Positions 36,832 to 45,942 of a stretch of DNA of 64,000 bases are shown piece after piece. This stretch comes from Siminovitchia fortis (GTDB lineage: Bacteria; Bacillota; Bacilli; Bacillales; Bacillaceae_C). Within the stretch, counting starts at the first letter, position 1. Every line of letters starts with the position of its first letter. Under the pieces are notes generated by a model, which worked only from the letters and a program-made list of their open reading frames with translations, did no database searches and was not told the DNA's origin. The stretch is from NCBI RefSeq assembly GCF_003605365.2, contig NZ_QYTU02000002.1, positions 1-64,000 of the forward strand, read 5' to 3'. Made by a program: the position numbers and the translations under genes.

Positions 36832-37203
36832 CTATGAAAGCATATTCCATCCGAGCGGTAATTTCAGCCCCAGGAAAAAAGTGATGGCCAGGGCGATGAC
36901 AAATACGGCCCAAAGAATGCCGGTATTCTTTCCCTTCCCCGTTCTGACAAGAAGCATTTCCATCATGACAATGACAATGACGCCGCCCAAGAACTTTACT
37001 CCGTAGAGTGCAGGATTATAGCTTTGGTGTTTTGAGAAAAGAAGCACTCCGGTTGCGATAATCAGCAAATAAAAGACCCGCAGTATCATTTGCGTGATTT
37101 TGGCACCTTTATGATTGCCGCCTTTTTGCAGCACCAAAACGACGACAAATAAAATGAGAGCAATTGCCCATGTTGTGATGTGGGCATGAGTCGAATCAAA
37201 CAT
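36832..37203 (-). CDS. yisL: YisL family membrane protein (UPF0344)
   Basis: 123 residues with four predicted transmembrane helices and family blocks THAHITTWAI, KITQMILRVFYLLIIATG and LKLPLGWNML. ATG 37203 has GGGAGG eight bases before it, which is why I prefer it to the in-frame ATG at 37242. In B. subtilis yisL neighbours yisK as here. Function unknown. Confidence 0.92.
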   Translation of the reverse strand: MFDSTHAHITTWAIALILFVVVLVLQKGGNHKGAKITQMILRVFYLLIIATGVLLFSKHQSYNPALYGVKFLGGVIVIVMMEMLLVRTGKGKNTGILWAVFVIALAITFFLGLKLPLGWNMLS

Positions 37204-37294
37204 ATAAACTTCCCTCCCGAAAAACGTGTTTGCTGTTTCCATAGATTCCCTTTCAATCTTATCATACTAGCATTGGCGGACAAATGGAAACATG

Positions 37295-38191
37295 CTATTT
37301 CACAGAATTGTGCAATTTGCCGATGCCTTCTATCGTAATCTCGATCTGATCCCCGCTTTTTAACATACGCGGAGGGTTGAAGCCTTTCCCTACTCCTGCC
37401 GGAGTGCCGGTGGCAATGATGTCCCCAGGTTCAAGCGTCATTCCACGTGACAATGTAGAAATAATTTCTTCCGTCGGAAAGATGAAATGCTTCGTGTTGG
37501 AATCCTGCCTGACTTCACCGTTGACTTTCGTCTGGATGGCAAGTTCATTCGGATTATCGATTTCTGAATGGTGCACAATCCATGGCCCCATCGGACAGGT
37601 GGTGTCGAGACTTTTTCCGATGAAAAATTGCTTATGTCTTTTTTGAAGATCACGCGCTGTTACGTCGTTAAGGATTGTATAGCCGAAAATATAGTCGAGC
37701 GCTTCATTTTCAGGAATATTTTTCCCTTCCTTTCCGAGGATCAAAGCCAGCTCTCCCTCATAATCAAGCTCATTGGTCACTTCTGTGTGAGCATCGACAG
37801 GCGCTTCATGCCCGATAACAGTTGTAGGAGCTTTGGTGAAAACCATGATATGCTCCGGTATATCCGCTTCGCTCCCCATTTCTATCGCATGGTCGCGGTA
37901 ATTTTTTCCGACGCACATAATATTTTTTCTTGGCCTCGGAATAGGCGCCATCCATGTGATACTTTCCAACGAATGCAAACACTCCTCTTTTCCATTTTGC
38001 ACACCCCACTCAACAAGCTCTTTTACATTTTCGTAAAATTGGCCGCCGCTTTCGATACCTGCGAGAATGGAAGCCGGCATTTCCTTGCCTGCTGCCTCCG
38101 CCAATGCAGGCACATCCCAAACCTTTTGGCCGCTGTCGTCAACAACTCCATATTTTTCTGTACCTTCAAATTTAAAGCTCATTAACTTCAT
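37295..38191 (-). CDS. yisK: Fumarylacetoacetate hydrolase family protein YisK
   Basis: 298 residues of the FAH family; B. subtilis YisK acts as an oxaloacetate decarboxylase in vitro and associates with the cell-shape protein Mbl. The FAH core is clear: MCVGKNYRDHAIEMG near 105, metal ligands in LDYEGELALILGKEG near 150, Asp in NDVTARDLQ near 185, and GTPAGVG near 275. Start ATG 38191 overlaps the end of the DUF418 gene by 20 bases, so the two form an operon. Confidence 0.92.
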   Translation of the reverse strand: MKLMSFKFEGTEKYGVVDDSGQKVWDVPALAEAAGKEMPASILAGIESGGQFYENVKELVEWGVQNGKEECLHSLESITWMAPIPRPRKNIMCVGKNYRDHAIEMGSEADIPEHIMVFTKAPTTVIGHEAPVDAHTEVTNELDYEGELALILGKEGKNIPENEALDYIFGYTILNDVTARDLQKRHKQFFIGKSLDTTCPMGPWIVHHSEIDNPNELAIQTKVNGEVRQDSNTKHFIFPTEEIISTLSRGMTLEPGDIIATGTPAGVGKGFNPPRMLKSGDQIEITIEGIGKLHNSVK

Positions 38192-39371
38192 TGACTGCAC
38201 CTCTTTTTTTATTATTTCCATATGTTAAAAACCGCCAAAACTTCTCAATGGGCCCCTGTTTAAATTTGGCGAGCCAGATTTCGGCGAATATTACTTGAAT
38301 AATATAAATGGCAAAAGCAAGCCAAGTCCCCGTCGCCAGTGAAACTTCTCCGTAAAGCCCCAATCCGTAATGATAAAATATCAATGTCCCGATCACGGAC
38401 TGCATGATATAGATCGTAATCGACATCCGTCCCGCTGAACTGAGCGGATGCAGCCATTTTGCAGCTTTGGCGCTCCTCATAATTAAAACAATGGCGGCTA
38501 CATAGGCCATGCCGAGAATGGGCCCGCCAATTGCATCTTGTATGTATTGAAAACTGATGGAAAGACCTGCGAAAAAAGGCAGCATTTTTACGGCAATACC
38601 GACAGGAAGGGCAATAAGTAAAATGACAAGCCACTTCTTCCACTGGCTGCCTGCTTTTTCCAGCCATTGCATTTTCCCGGCCCCTGCCCCGATCATCAAC
38701 ATCGGCAATATTAAAAACAGATATATGATAAGGCCACCCGATAAATTGCTCGCCTTCCAGTCTGCAATCCTCTGGATTGTAATATCCATGAAGCTCCCGC
38801 TTGAATATGTGATCTCAGCCTGTTGGAGGCCCGCAATATCAATATAATCCGCGAGGGATGCAGTATCAAACAGTGACGCTAGGACAAGCATGCCCGAAAG
38901 GAATAGCTGCGGCAGCAAATAAAGCGCCCAGCCCAATGCCATCAGCCATGGACCGGACAGCCTCAAAAACATGAGCAGGACCATTCCCATCAACGCATAT
39001 GTAATCAAAATATCTCCATACCAAATAAAAAAAGCATGTATGATTCCAAAAATGAGCAGAACGGAAAGTCTTCTTAAACTGATTTTCCAAAAAGAAGTTC
39101 CCCTGATTGCGGAACGCCTCTGCATGATCACCAATCCATAGCCAAACATCATCGCAAAGATCGGATAAAAACTTCCCTGTACCAGAACATCCAGCCACGC
39201 ATACACTGTCAGGTCCCCATACTTCCACCATTCATATGGATTATAGTAACCATATGGCGAATGGAAGCCGATCATATTCACCAGCAGAATCCCCAGCAGG
39301 GAAAGACCCCTGAGAACATCGAGAGCCTGGATTCTCTCCATTGCATTTACCGGTTCCAAATGTTTATTCAT
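38172..39371 (-). CDS. DUF418 family membrane protein
   Basis: 399 residues with about ten transmembrane helices. Starts with the family hallmark RIQALDVLRGLSLLGILLVN and ends with the DUF418 domain (SSAGRMSITIYIMQSVIGTL, FKQGPIEKFWRFLTYG). The helix arrangement resembles acyltransferase-3-type proteins. B. subtilis YrkO and YxaH are relatives; the transported or modified substrate is not known. Overlaps yisK. Confidence 0.9.
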   Translation of the reverse strand: MNKHLEPVNAMERIQALDVLRGLSLLGILLVNMIGFHSPYGYYNPYEWWKYGDLTVYAWLDVLVQGSFYPIFAMMFGYGLVIMQRRSAIRGTSFWKISLRRLSVLLIFGIIHAFFIWYGDILITYALMGMVLLMFLRLSGPWLMALGWALYLLPQLFLSGMLVLASLFDTASLADYIDIAGLQQAEITYSSGSFMDITIQRIADWKASNLSGGLIIYLFLILPMLMIGAGAGKMQWLEKAGSQWKKWLVILLIALPVGIAVKMLPFFAGLSISFQYIQDAIGGPILGMAYVAAIVLIMRSAKAAKWLHPLSSAGRMSITIYIMQSVIGTLIFYHYGLGLYGEVSLATGTWLAFAIYIIQVIFAEIWLAKFKQGPIEKFWRFLTYGNNKKRGAVNEVNEL

Positions 39372-39522
39372 CGCAACTCCTTTCAGGCCATTCCAAGCCC
39401 CCTTATGAGAATAGTTTCATAACCCTTCCGTATTTCTTTATACCACCATCGTATAAGTTTGTCTAAAAAACTACAATCAATAATACTTGCTGCGATGAAT
39501 TTTTTGGATGGAGGCTATCATG

Positions 39523-39531
39523 CATAAAATA
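39523..39531 (+). promoter_or_regulatory. Candidate sigma-K -10 element for gerP
   Basis: CATAAAATA matches the sigma-K -10 consensus CATANNNTA. It lies about 80 bases before gerPA, fitting mother-cell expression of gerP. I see no good -35 (AC) at the right spacing. Confidence 0.4.
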
Positions 39532-39613
39532 GAAGCAATATCACCAATTCGATTTTTTTTCATAAAATACATTGCATGGATCAATACGGAGATATGGAAG
39601 GATGTGAACGGTA

Positions 39614-39835
39614 TTGCCCGGATTCGTTGGTGCCGTTCAAATTATCAATGTAAATACAGGAGCGACATTCAATATTGGGGATGTTTTTCAAATCCATCCG
39701 ATTTCCTATGCCAAAACGTTTGCGGGTGCAGGATCATTTAATACAGGTGAAGGAATCAGGATTCGGAACCAAAACTCTGCCACTAACAGTTATGATGCCG
39801 ACGGGCTGGATCAGGGCATCTTATTGAACCTATAA
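39614..39835 (+). CDS. gerPA: Spore germination protein GerPA
   Basis: 73 residues, starting MPGFVGAVQIINVNTGATFN and ending DADGLDQGILLNL. GerPA and GerPF share the opening MPxxVGxxxI and a Gly/Ser/Asn-rich body. GerP proteins are made in the mother cell and are needed for germinants to pass the spore coat. TTG start with AAGGA about 11 bases upstream. First gene of the cluster, so called PA by position. Confidence 0.88.
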   Translation: MPGFVGAVQIINVNTGATFNIGDVFQIHPISYAKTFAGAGSFNTGEGIRIRNQNSATNSYDADGLDQGILLNL

Positions 39836-39856
39836 ATAATGGCACAGGAGGAAGCC

Positions 39857-40063
39857 ATGATTGTAAATGTTCAGCAGACCATTCATATACAAATGATCAA
39901 AATCGGCGGTATTACCAACTCTTCGGTGCTGCAAATCGGTACTGCGGGAGTCATAACCCCTTCTTCCCATTTATATAATACGGGCGGTTATACTACTCCT
40001 GCTCCTGCTGCAACAGGCGAAACCGAACTGGCGCAGCAGGAAATCAGCTTAATTCCATTATAA
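39857..40063 (+). CDS. gerPB: Spore germination protein GerPB
   Basis: 68 residues: MIVNVQQTIHIQMIKIGGIT, then SSVLQIGTAGVI and LYNTGGYTTPAPAATGE, the GerPB pattern. ATG 39857 with AGGAGGAAG upstream. It is followed not by gerPC but by 600 bases of repeat DNA. Confidence 0.9.
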   Translation: MIVNVQQTIHIQMIKIGGITNSSVLQIGTAGVITPSSHLYNTGGYTTPAPAATGETELAQQEISLIPL

Positions 40064-40065
40064 TT

Positions 40066-40213
40066 AGAAAAGCGCAAGCGCCTTGCCCATCGACGTACAG
40101 ACTGGAGTGGCCTCCGACGAGATAAAGGAAACACGGCGAGGAACGAGCCGATGTTGACTTATCGTAGGAGGAGGTGCGAAGTCTGCTAGTCGATAGGCGC
40201 TGGAGCTAGACAA
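40066..40213 (+). repeat. Dispersed intergenic repeat, medium copy
   Basis: Complete small form: GAAAAGCGCAAGCGCC, GACGTACAGACTGGAG, AAAGGAAACACGGCGAG, GATGTTGACTTATCGTAGG, GTCTGCTAGTCGATAGGCGC and TGGAGCTAGACA. Starts directly behind the gerPB stop. Confidence 0.85.
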
Positions 40214-40269
40214 CAAAAGGCTTTGTTCAAAATTTTAATGCTAAAAAATCTTATGCTTCCTTACTCTGA

Positions 40270-40645
40270 GAACAAAGGCGCAAGCGCTTGTTTAGCGACG
40301 TACAAACTGGAGCCCTCCGCAATGAGATAAAGGAAACACGGCGACGAAGGCAGGCTCAAGCAGCGACGTCCTGTCGCTTCGCCTGCACTAGCACATCCTG
40401 TGCGTCGGAGCCGATGTTGACTTATCGTAGTGCTCTGAGCAACTTCCTCGAATAAACATCCACGCAGAAAAAGCAAAGCTTTTTCGAGGAAAGGAGGTCG
40501 AAGTTTGCTAGTCGCTAGGCGCTGGCCGCCTTAAGGCGCCACGTCCTGTGGCGCCGGCGACACTAGAACCTCCTGTCCGTCGGAGCCGGACACAGCATTA
40601 AGTGACAAATAAGTTACTCACAACCTTAGCATTTTATAATTTTTA
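40270..40645 (+). repeat. Dispersed intergenic repeat, long copy with tail
   Basis: First 255 bases are nearly identical to the inverted copy at 13764-14033, including the AGAAAAAGCAAAGCTTTTTC hairpin. Last 110 bases match the tail at 36660-36780. With the copy before it, it separates gerPB from gerPC. A TATAAT at 40635-40640 lies 20 bases before gerPC but lacks a well-spaced -35. Confidence 0.85.
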
Positions 40646-40659
40646 AAAAAGGGTGGTGG

Positions 40660-41283
40660 ATGTACAAAATGCAGACAAATTACACGATGCAGCAATTATA
40701 TTTCTTCATAGAAAGGCAGCAGAAGGAGATTACCCAACTGAGAAAGTCAATCCAATTCCTGACAAATGAACTGAAACAAATGAAAGAAAAGCCCGCTGTG
40801 ACTGTGGAAAGGCTAGAATATAAGTTTGACCAGTTAAAAGTGGAAACATTGGAGGGAACTTTAAATATCGGTATCAACCCTGCTGACCTGGATTCTGTGG
40901 AAGATTTTTCAGTACCGCCAGGGTCGCAGCAAACCCAGGCTTTTGTACGCCATCCCGACCTTTATGATGAGACACTGGAAAAACTGAATCATTATATCGA
41001 TAATGAATTGGACACCCTGATAAAAGATACAGAAAAACAGATCGGCAGGAATCTTGAAGAGCCCTATATCGACATAATCAAGGAAGATATCCGCAAACAG
41101 ATTCCCGCAAGAGCCGATCATTATCTGGGCTTCTTCAGCGCGCAGCCGGGCGCAGATCTGAAAGAAGAAGAATTGTACGAAAAAGTATACAAGACATTAC
41201 TGGCGGATATTAACAAAGCTGTACATGGCTTCATTTCTCAAATTCCAAATCAACAGGGAGGGGCGAACCCCCATGGAACTTAA
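40660..41283 (+). CDS. gerPC: Spore germination protein GerPC
   Basis: 207 residues. N-terminal coiled coil (LYFFIERQQKEITQLRKSIQ to about residue 45), then VERLEYKFDQLKVETLEGTL, the GerPC signature, and NIGINPADL. Larger and more charged than the other GerP proteins. Start at 40660 or, with better spacing to GGTGG, at 40669. Overlaps gerPD by 11 bases. Confidence 0.92.
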   Translation: MYKMQTNYTMQQLYFFIERQQKEITQLRKSIQFLTNELKQMKEKPAVTVERLEYKFDQLKVETLEGTLNIGINPADLDSVEDFSVPPGSQQTQAFVRHPDLYDETLEKLNHYIDNELDTLIKDTEKQIGRNLEEPYIDIIKEDIRKQIPARADHYLGFFSAQPGADLKEEELYEKVYKTLLADINKAVHGFISQIPNQQGGANPHGT

Positions 41284-41446
41284 TGTGGTGAACCGTGAAT
41301 TATGTGTCGGGCAGATCCGGGTGATCGGGGTGAGTGCTTCATCCGTTCTGCTGGTAGGAGATGCGAATACAATCCAGTTGGCGTCCGTTTTTGACACACC
41401 GCCGGAATCTTTGATCATCGGGCCTTTTGTTCCTCTTTCCCGTTAA
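41273..41446 (+). CDS. gerPD: Spore germination protein GerPD
   Basis: 57 residues, MELNVVNRELCVGQIRVIGV..., with SASSVLLVGDA like other GerPD. ATG 41273 lies behind GGGAGGGG and within the end of gerPC, so translation is coupled. Confidence 0.9.
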   Translation: MELNVVNRELCVGQIRVIGVSASSVLLVGDANTIQLASVFDTPPESLIIGPFVPLSR

Positions 41447-41462
41447 ATAAGGAGATGCAATT

Positions 41463-41861
41463 ATGCCGCTAAGAGGTTCTGTCGTAAAGACAATGGATAT
41501 TAAAAGTATGATCTTCGGCTCCGTCGTTGAAATCGGCGACACTGTACATTTGAAAGCATTCACAGATGCTTTGGCTGTTCAGAGAAATAAAGAATTGTTT
41601 TTTGTCAACGAAGGCAACTTCAGAAATTACAATGCGTTCAACAAGCCTATCCCAATCCCTTCTCTTCCCGTTCCGCCGCCGTCTATTACAAAGTATAACG
41701 AGTGTCCGGATATCAAAGTCGGCAATGTCCATATTATTACGATTTCTTCATCTGCCATCGTGCAAATAGGCACTACAAATCATATTAATACTGAAGCAAG
41801 GGTTCTTCATATTCGGCAGATTTCCCCTGGGATCCAAAAGGATAGCATAAAAAAAAGATAG
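41463..41861 (+). CDS. gerPE: Spore germination protein GerPE
   Basis: 132 residues. RGSVVKTMDIKSMIFGSVVE at the start, DALAVQR and a central NKPIPIPSLPVPPPSITKY, then SSSAIVQIG, matching GerPE. Ribosome binding site AAGGAG. Sixteen bases after gerPD. Confidence 0.9.
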   Translation: MPLRGSVVKTMDIKSMIFGSVVEIGDTVHLKAFTDALAVQRNKELFFVNEGNFRNYNAFNKPIPIPSLPVPPPSITKYNECPDIKVGNVHIITISSSAIVQIGTTNHINTEARVLHIRQISPGIQKDSIKKR

Positions 41862-41872
41862 GGAGATGACAA

Positions 41873-42091
41873 ATGCCTGCAATCGTTGGACCAATCCAAA
41901 TTTTTAATGTCGGGGGAGGCGTTGTTCACTTTGGAGACACAGCTGTCATTTCTCCAAAAAGCGCCTCAAAAACGTTTGAAGGTTCCGGTTCTTCCAGCAC
42001 CGGCGGTTTTATCGTCACGAATAATGGAATCAGTGGAACTAATACACTTGATACAAACCTGGTTGACCAGCCGACTGTCGGCAATAACTAA
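41873..42091 (+). CDS. gerPF: Spore germination protein GerPF
   Basis: 72 residues, MPAIVGPIQIFNVGGGVVHF..., then KTFEGSGSSSTGGF and a DTNLVDQPTVGNN end; paralog of GerPA. Last gene of the cluster, 11 bases after gerPE. Confidence 0.92.
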   Translation: MPAIVGPIQIFNVGGGVVHFGDTAVISPKSASKTFEGSGSSSTGGFIVTNNGISGTNTLDTNLVDQPTVGNN

Positions 42092-42093
42092 GC

Positions 42094-42130
42094 CAGGGGC
42101 CAGGCCCCCGCTGCGTTAACGCGCTAAAGC
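42094..42130 (-). repeat. Single REP-like palindromic unit
   Basis: Read on the minus strand: CTTTAGCGCGTTAACGCAGC then GGGGGCCTGGCCCC, the same layout as the tandem pair at 15719-15780 in opposite orientation. Confidence 0.65.
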
Positions 42131-42138
42131 GGACAAAA

Positions 42139-42186
42139 AAGAGTGCCAAGGAGGGGCTGATTCGCCTCCAACTTGGCACTCTTTTA
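42139..42186. terminator. Bidirectional terminator gerPF/addA
   Basis: Long stem AAGAGTGCCAAG..GAGG paired with CCTC..CTTGGCACTCTT, ten-base loop, with A tract before and T tract after. Shared by the convergent gerP and addBA operons. Confidence 0.9.
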
Positions 42187-45100
42187 TTATATTTTTAAAA
42201 TGTGGCCGCCATCAAAGAAATATAGATACTTCTCCTTCACTTTCTTCTTCCAGATTTGTTCGATAGCCTGTCCATATAAATGAATTTGCATCTGATATCT
42301 TTTTTCAAGCACCCTCTTAGCCTGATCGAAGCCTCCCGGAAACCGGCCGCTGATAGCATCCGTTTTGTAATCGAGCAATACGGCGCCATCCTCTTCCAGC
42401 ACTATGCAGTCAATCATTCCCTGGACAATGACAGATTCGTCTTCACCATCCCAGTCGGAGTAGACTTCTTTTGCCTGGATACCCATGGTGAAAGGCACTT
42501 CCCGTTTAGTTTCGGACGCTTGCAGAAGCCGCCTGCCCAGATCACTTTGAAAAAACTGTACAATTTGCTCCACTGAAACGGAATCCGCCTGTTCAAGCGT
42601 AAGAATTTCTTTTTGAATCAAGTCGTCCAGCAGATGTTCAACAGACATCAGTGTCGGAACTTCATTAAGAGGGATATGCTGCATGACCGCATGCATGACT
42701 GTTCCGCGTTCAGCCGGCGATATGGATTGCTTTTCAAGAAACTTCGGCTTATTAAAAATCGGGGCACTCGTCCGAGGGCTTCCACCCATTAACGTTGCAG
42801 CGCTGGCCTCATCTTTTATTTCCGCCATTCTCTTCAGCTCCGAAACCGTTTGTTTGGACATCCTCTTTGAAGCAATCAAATGAGGATAACTCCAACTGAG
42901 CCTTGAAAACACCTTCTCCTTCAAAGGTGATTGGATGCTGCTGGGCAGCCCTTCCTTCACTGTCTCAAGCCAGACGTCAGGCTCTTTTGTCTCTTCCTCT
43001 TCTGTCCGCTGCAGGATGGAAGCAGGCAATATATCCACTTTCCACCTTGAAGGATGACCGCTGACATCCCCATTATCAGCCGGGGAGCGGGCAATGCTGC
43101 AGTCTTTGTGCCTGATGATCGCAGGTCCGATCCAATCCATGAATGCCGTGGCGGATGCCCGGTCAAAATCCTTCAGGAGCCATTCTCCCCCAAGGCTTCC
43201 TTTAGACCACTTTTTAATCTCTTTTTCCAGGTTTTTAACGATTCCAACAAGGTACAGCTTTTCCTTTGCACGCGTGAGGGCTACATATAAAACTCTCATT
43301 TCCTCTGCAGCAAGTTCCATCCTCTTTTTTCTTTTCAATGCCAGTTGGGGCAGGGATGGATAAGAGATCCGCTTTTCCGAATCAATATATTTGCTGGCAA
43401 AGCCGAAGTCCTTATCGAACAAAAACGGGCTGTTGATGTCCTTCATATTGAATTGGCGGCCTAAACCGGCAGCAAATACAATCGGAAATTCCAATCCTTT
43501 GCTGGAATGGATCGTCATCAGCCGAACAACATCCTCCTGCTCTCCCAGTGCACGGGCTGCCCCTAAATCCTTACCGCGGTCCTGCATCCTTTCAACGAAG
43601 CGCAGGAAGCGGAACAAACCTCTGTAGGACGTTTCCTCATATTGGGAAGCCCGGTCATAAAGTGCCCTCAGATTGGCTTGTCTTTGCTTTCCGCCGGGAA
43701 GCCCGCCCGCAAATTCATAAAAGTTCGTATCCCGATACAACTGCCAAATCAAGCTGGAAAGCGCCCCGCTTCTCGCCATACTCCTCCAGCCGTGAAGGTT
43801 TTCAATGAATGAAATAAGCTTTGTTCTTATCCTCTCGTCGGCTGCGTCACCCGGATTTTTAATGAATTTTTTTACAGCTTCATAAAAGCTGCCCTTCCTG
43901 AAGTTCACCCTGATTCGGGCCAAGCTTTCTTCGTCAAGGCCGACAATAGGAGAACGCAGGACCGCCGCCAACGGTATATCCTGATCCGGGTTGTCGACGA
44001 CTTTCAGAAGCGATAACATCACCGTTACCTCTGTCGCTTCAAAATAACCGGACGAAAGATTCGCATATACAGGAATTCCTTCGTGTTTGAATTCATCCAT
44101 GATATCCTGAGCCCAGGTGAGGGATCTCATCAGTATGACGATATCTTTATACTGTGCCGGACGATGCAGCCCGGTTTTCGGATCATATACGGGCCTTTCT
44201 TCATCGATGATCTCCCTGATTTTCTTGGCCAAAAATCTGGCTTCCAAGCGGGACTGCTCGATTTCCTCTTCATCGAATCCTCCCTCTTGGAGACTATTTT
44301 CTGAATCGGGCTCTTCCGATTGATCGATAATTGCCACCTCTATCGGGTAAACGTCATCTGAAGGATAACGTGCACCGGGAACAAGCTCGGCATCTTTGTT
44401 GTAATCAATTTCCCCGACATTTATTCCCATGATCTGCCTGAATAAAAAGTTCGTGCCGTCCAATATTTCTGCCCGGCTCCGGAAGTTTCTGGACAGGTCA
44501 ATCCGAAGGCCGTTATTTTCTCCATCAGGGGTAAACCTGGTGTATTTCTCTAAAAACAGATTCGGCTCGGCCAACCGGAATCGGTAAATCGACTGCTTCA
44601 CATCCCCGACCATAAATAAATTCCCGTCGGATTCACCGTCGGCCGAAATAAGCTGAAGAATCGTTTCCTGAACCATGTTTACATCCTGATATTCGTCTAC
44701 AAGCACTTCTTTGAACTGATTCCGGTATCCAAGGGCAATTTCTGAAGGTCGGACTTCATTATCCGAAAGATCGCCGTCCACTAAAATATGCAGGGCAAAA
44801 TGCTCAAGGTCAGCAAAATCAACAATGCCTCTCTCTTTCTTTTCAAGAGCGAAGCGGTCGGCAAATGACTTTACCAAATGGACCAGGGCCTGGTATATCG
44901 GATGCATTCGGCGCATGTCACGCAAAAAGCTTTCCGCTTCTCTTGAAAAAATATCCTTGGCCGTCTTTTCCAAAATACCCTTTGCTTTTTTGCGAAGTGC
45001 ATCGGCATCTTTCAGAAGTTCTTGGTCATATTCATCCCCGCGGCAGCTTTTCGCTCTGGTAAACTTCCAGTTGTTCATCTCGCTGTGGAGACTTGCCCAG

Positions 45101-45942
45101 CTTTCATTTGCTGCTTTTTGCATACGGCTTACTACTTCCAAATCTTCCAGATAGTTGGCAGCCCTTGGAGCCGGGCCTCCCGGCATTTGGGTCATTTCAT
45201 AAGCCTCTTCAAGCAATTGTCTTGCGCCTGTAAGCTGCAGCTCGATATCAGACAACAATATCTGCGTAAATGGAAGCTCCTGGATGCCGGTACCTTCCGG
45301 AACATCATACATGTCAACAAGAGCGTCCAGCCAATGGTCCGGATACGGGTGAGACCTGGAGAAATCGTATAATTTAAGTACGAGTACCTGAAGCTCTTCA
45401 TCACTCCGGTCCCCTGTAAAAGTATCGACCAGCCTGAAAAACTGATCATTCTTCTCTTTTCCGTATTCTTCTTCAAACAGATCATCCAGGACTTCATCAC
45501 GAAGGAGGGCGATTTCATTATCGTCAGCCACCCGGAAGCGAGGATCGATATCAATCATGTAATAATGCTTTCTTAATGCATCGAGGCAAAAGGAATGGAG
45601 CGTTGAAATGGATGCTCTGTTCAGAAGGCCGAGCTGCTTCCTTAAATGGCCGGATTCCGGCCGCTCATTGATTGCCTGGGTCAGCGCGTCCCCTATTCTC
45701 GCTCTCATCTCTGCTGCTGCGGCATTTGTAAAAGTAACCACGAGCAGCTGGTCGACATCAAGCGGATCTGTCTCTGCAATTATTTTTTGGATGATCCGCT
45801 CGACAAGCACTGCGGTTTTTCCGGAACCGGCTGCCGCTGCCACCAATATATCTTGGTCTTTTGCAAAAATGGCTTTCCACTGCTCGTCCGTCCATGTCTT
45901 ATTTTCAGGCTTAATTGGAATATCAGTTTTCAAGTTCTTCAC
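42187..45942 (-). CDS. addA: ATP-dependent helicase/nuclease subunit A (AddA)
   Basis: 1251 residues, full length. AddAB is the RecBCD counterpart: it resects double-strand ends and responds to Chi. UvrD-type helicase with Walker A AAAAGSGKT (35-43), LVDEYQDVN (motif II), DVKQSIYRFR (motif III), and a C-terminal RecB-type nuclease with VLLDYKTDAI near 1205. Start ATG overlaps the end of addB by 20 bases. Confidence 0.97.
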   Translation of the reverse strand: MKNLKTDIPIKPENKTWTDEQWKAIFAKDQDILVAAAAGSGKTAVLVERIIQKIIAETDPLDVDQLLVVTFTNAAAAEMRARIGDALTQAINERPESGHLRKQLGLLNRASISTLHSFCLDALRKHYYMIDIDPRFRVADDNEIALLRDEVLDDLFEEEYGKEKNDQFFRLVDTFTGDRSDEELQVLVLKLYDFSRSHPYPDHWLDALVDMYDVPEGTGIQELPFTQILLSDIELQLTGARQLLEEAYEMTQMPGGPAPRAANYLEDLEVVSRMQKAANESWASLHSEMNNWKFTRAKSCRGDEYDQELLKDADALRKKAKGILEKTAKDIFSREAESFLRDMRRMHPIYQALVHLVKSFADRFALEKKERGIVDFADLEHFALHILVDGDLSDNEVRPSEIALGYRNQFKEVLVDEYQDVNMVQETILQLISADGESDGNLFMVGDVKQSIYRFRLAEPNLFLEKYTRFTPDGENNGLRIDLSRNFRSRAEILDGTNFLFRQIMGINVGEIDYNKDAELVPGARYPSDDVYPIEVAIIDQSEEPDSENSLQEGGFDEEEIEQSRLEARFLAKKIREIIDEERPVYDPKTGLHRPAQYKDIVILMRSLTWAQDIMDEFKHEGIPVYANLSSGYFEATEVTVMLSLLKVVDNPDQDIPLAAVLRSPIVGLDEESLARIRVNFRKGSFYEAVKKFIKNPGDAADERIRTKLISFIENLHGWRSMARSGALSSLIWQLYRDTNFYEFAGGLPGGKQRQANLRALYDRASQYEETSYRGLFRFLRFVERMQDRGKDLGAARALGEQEDVVRLMTIHSSKGLEFPIVFAAGLGRQFNMKDINSPFLFDKDFGFASKYIDSEKRISYPSLPQLALKRKKRMELAAEEMRVLYVALTRAKEKLYLVGIVKNLEKEIKKWSKGSLGGEWLLKDFDRASATAFMDWIGPAIIRHKDCSIARSPADNGDVSGHPSRWKVDILPASILQRTEEEETKEPDVWLETVKEGLPSSIQSPLKEKVFSRLSWSYPHLIASKRMSKQTVSELKRMAEIKDEASAATLMGGSPRTSAPIFNKPKFLEKQSISPAERGTVMHAVMQHIPLNEVPTLMSVEHLLDDLIQKEILTLEQADSVSVEQIVQFFQSDLGRRLLQASETKREVPFTMGIQAKEVYSDWDGEDESVIVQGMIDCIVLEEDGAVLLDYKTDAISGRFPGGFDQAKRVLEKRYQMQIHLYGQAIEQIWKKKVKEKYLYFFDGGHILKI

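Noticed and set aside
39508-39741. 77-codon frame MEAIMHKIEAISP... before gerPA
   Set aside because: It has a decent ribosome binding site, but its second half is out-of-frame gerPA and its Cys/Trp-rich end looks like a shadow.
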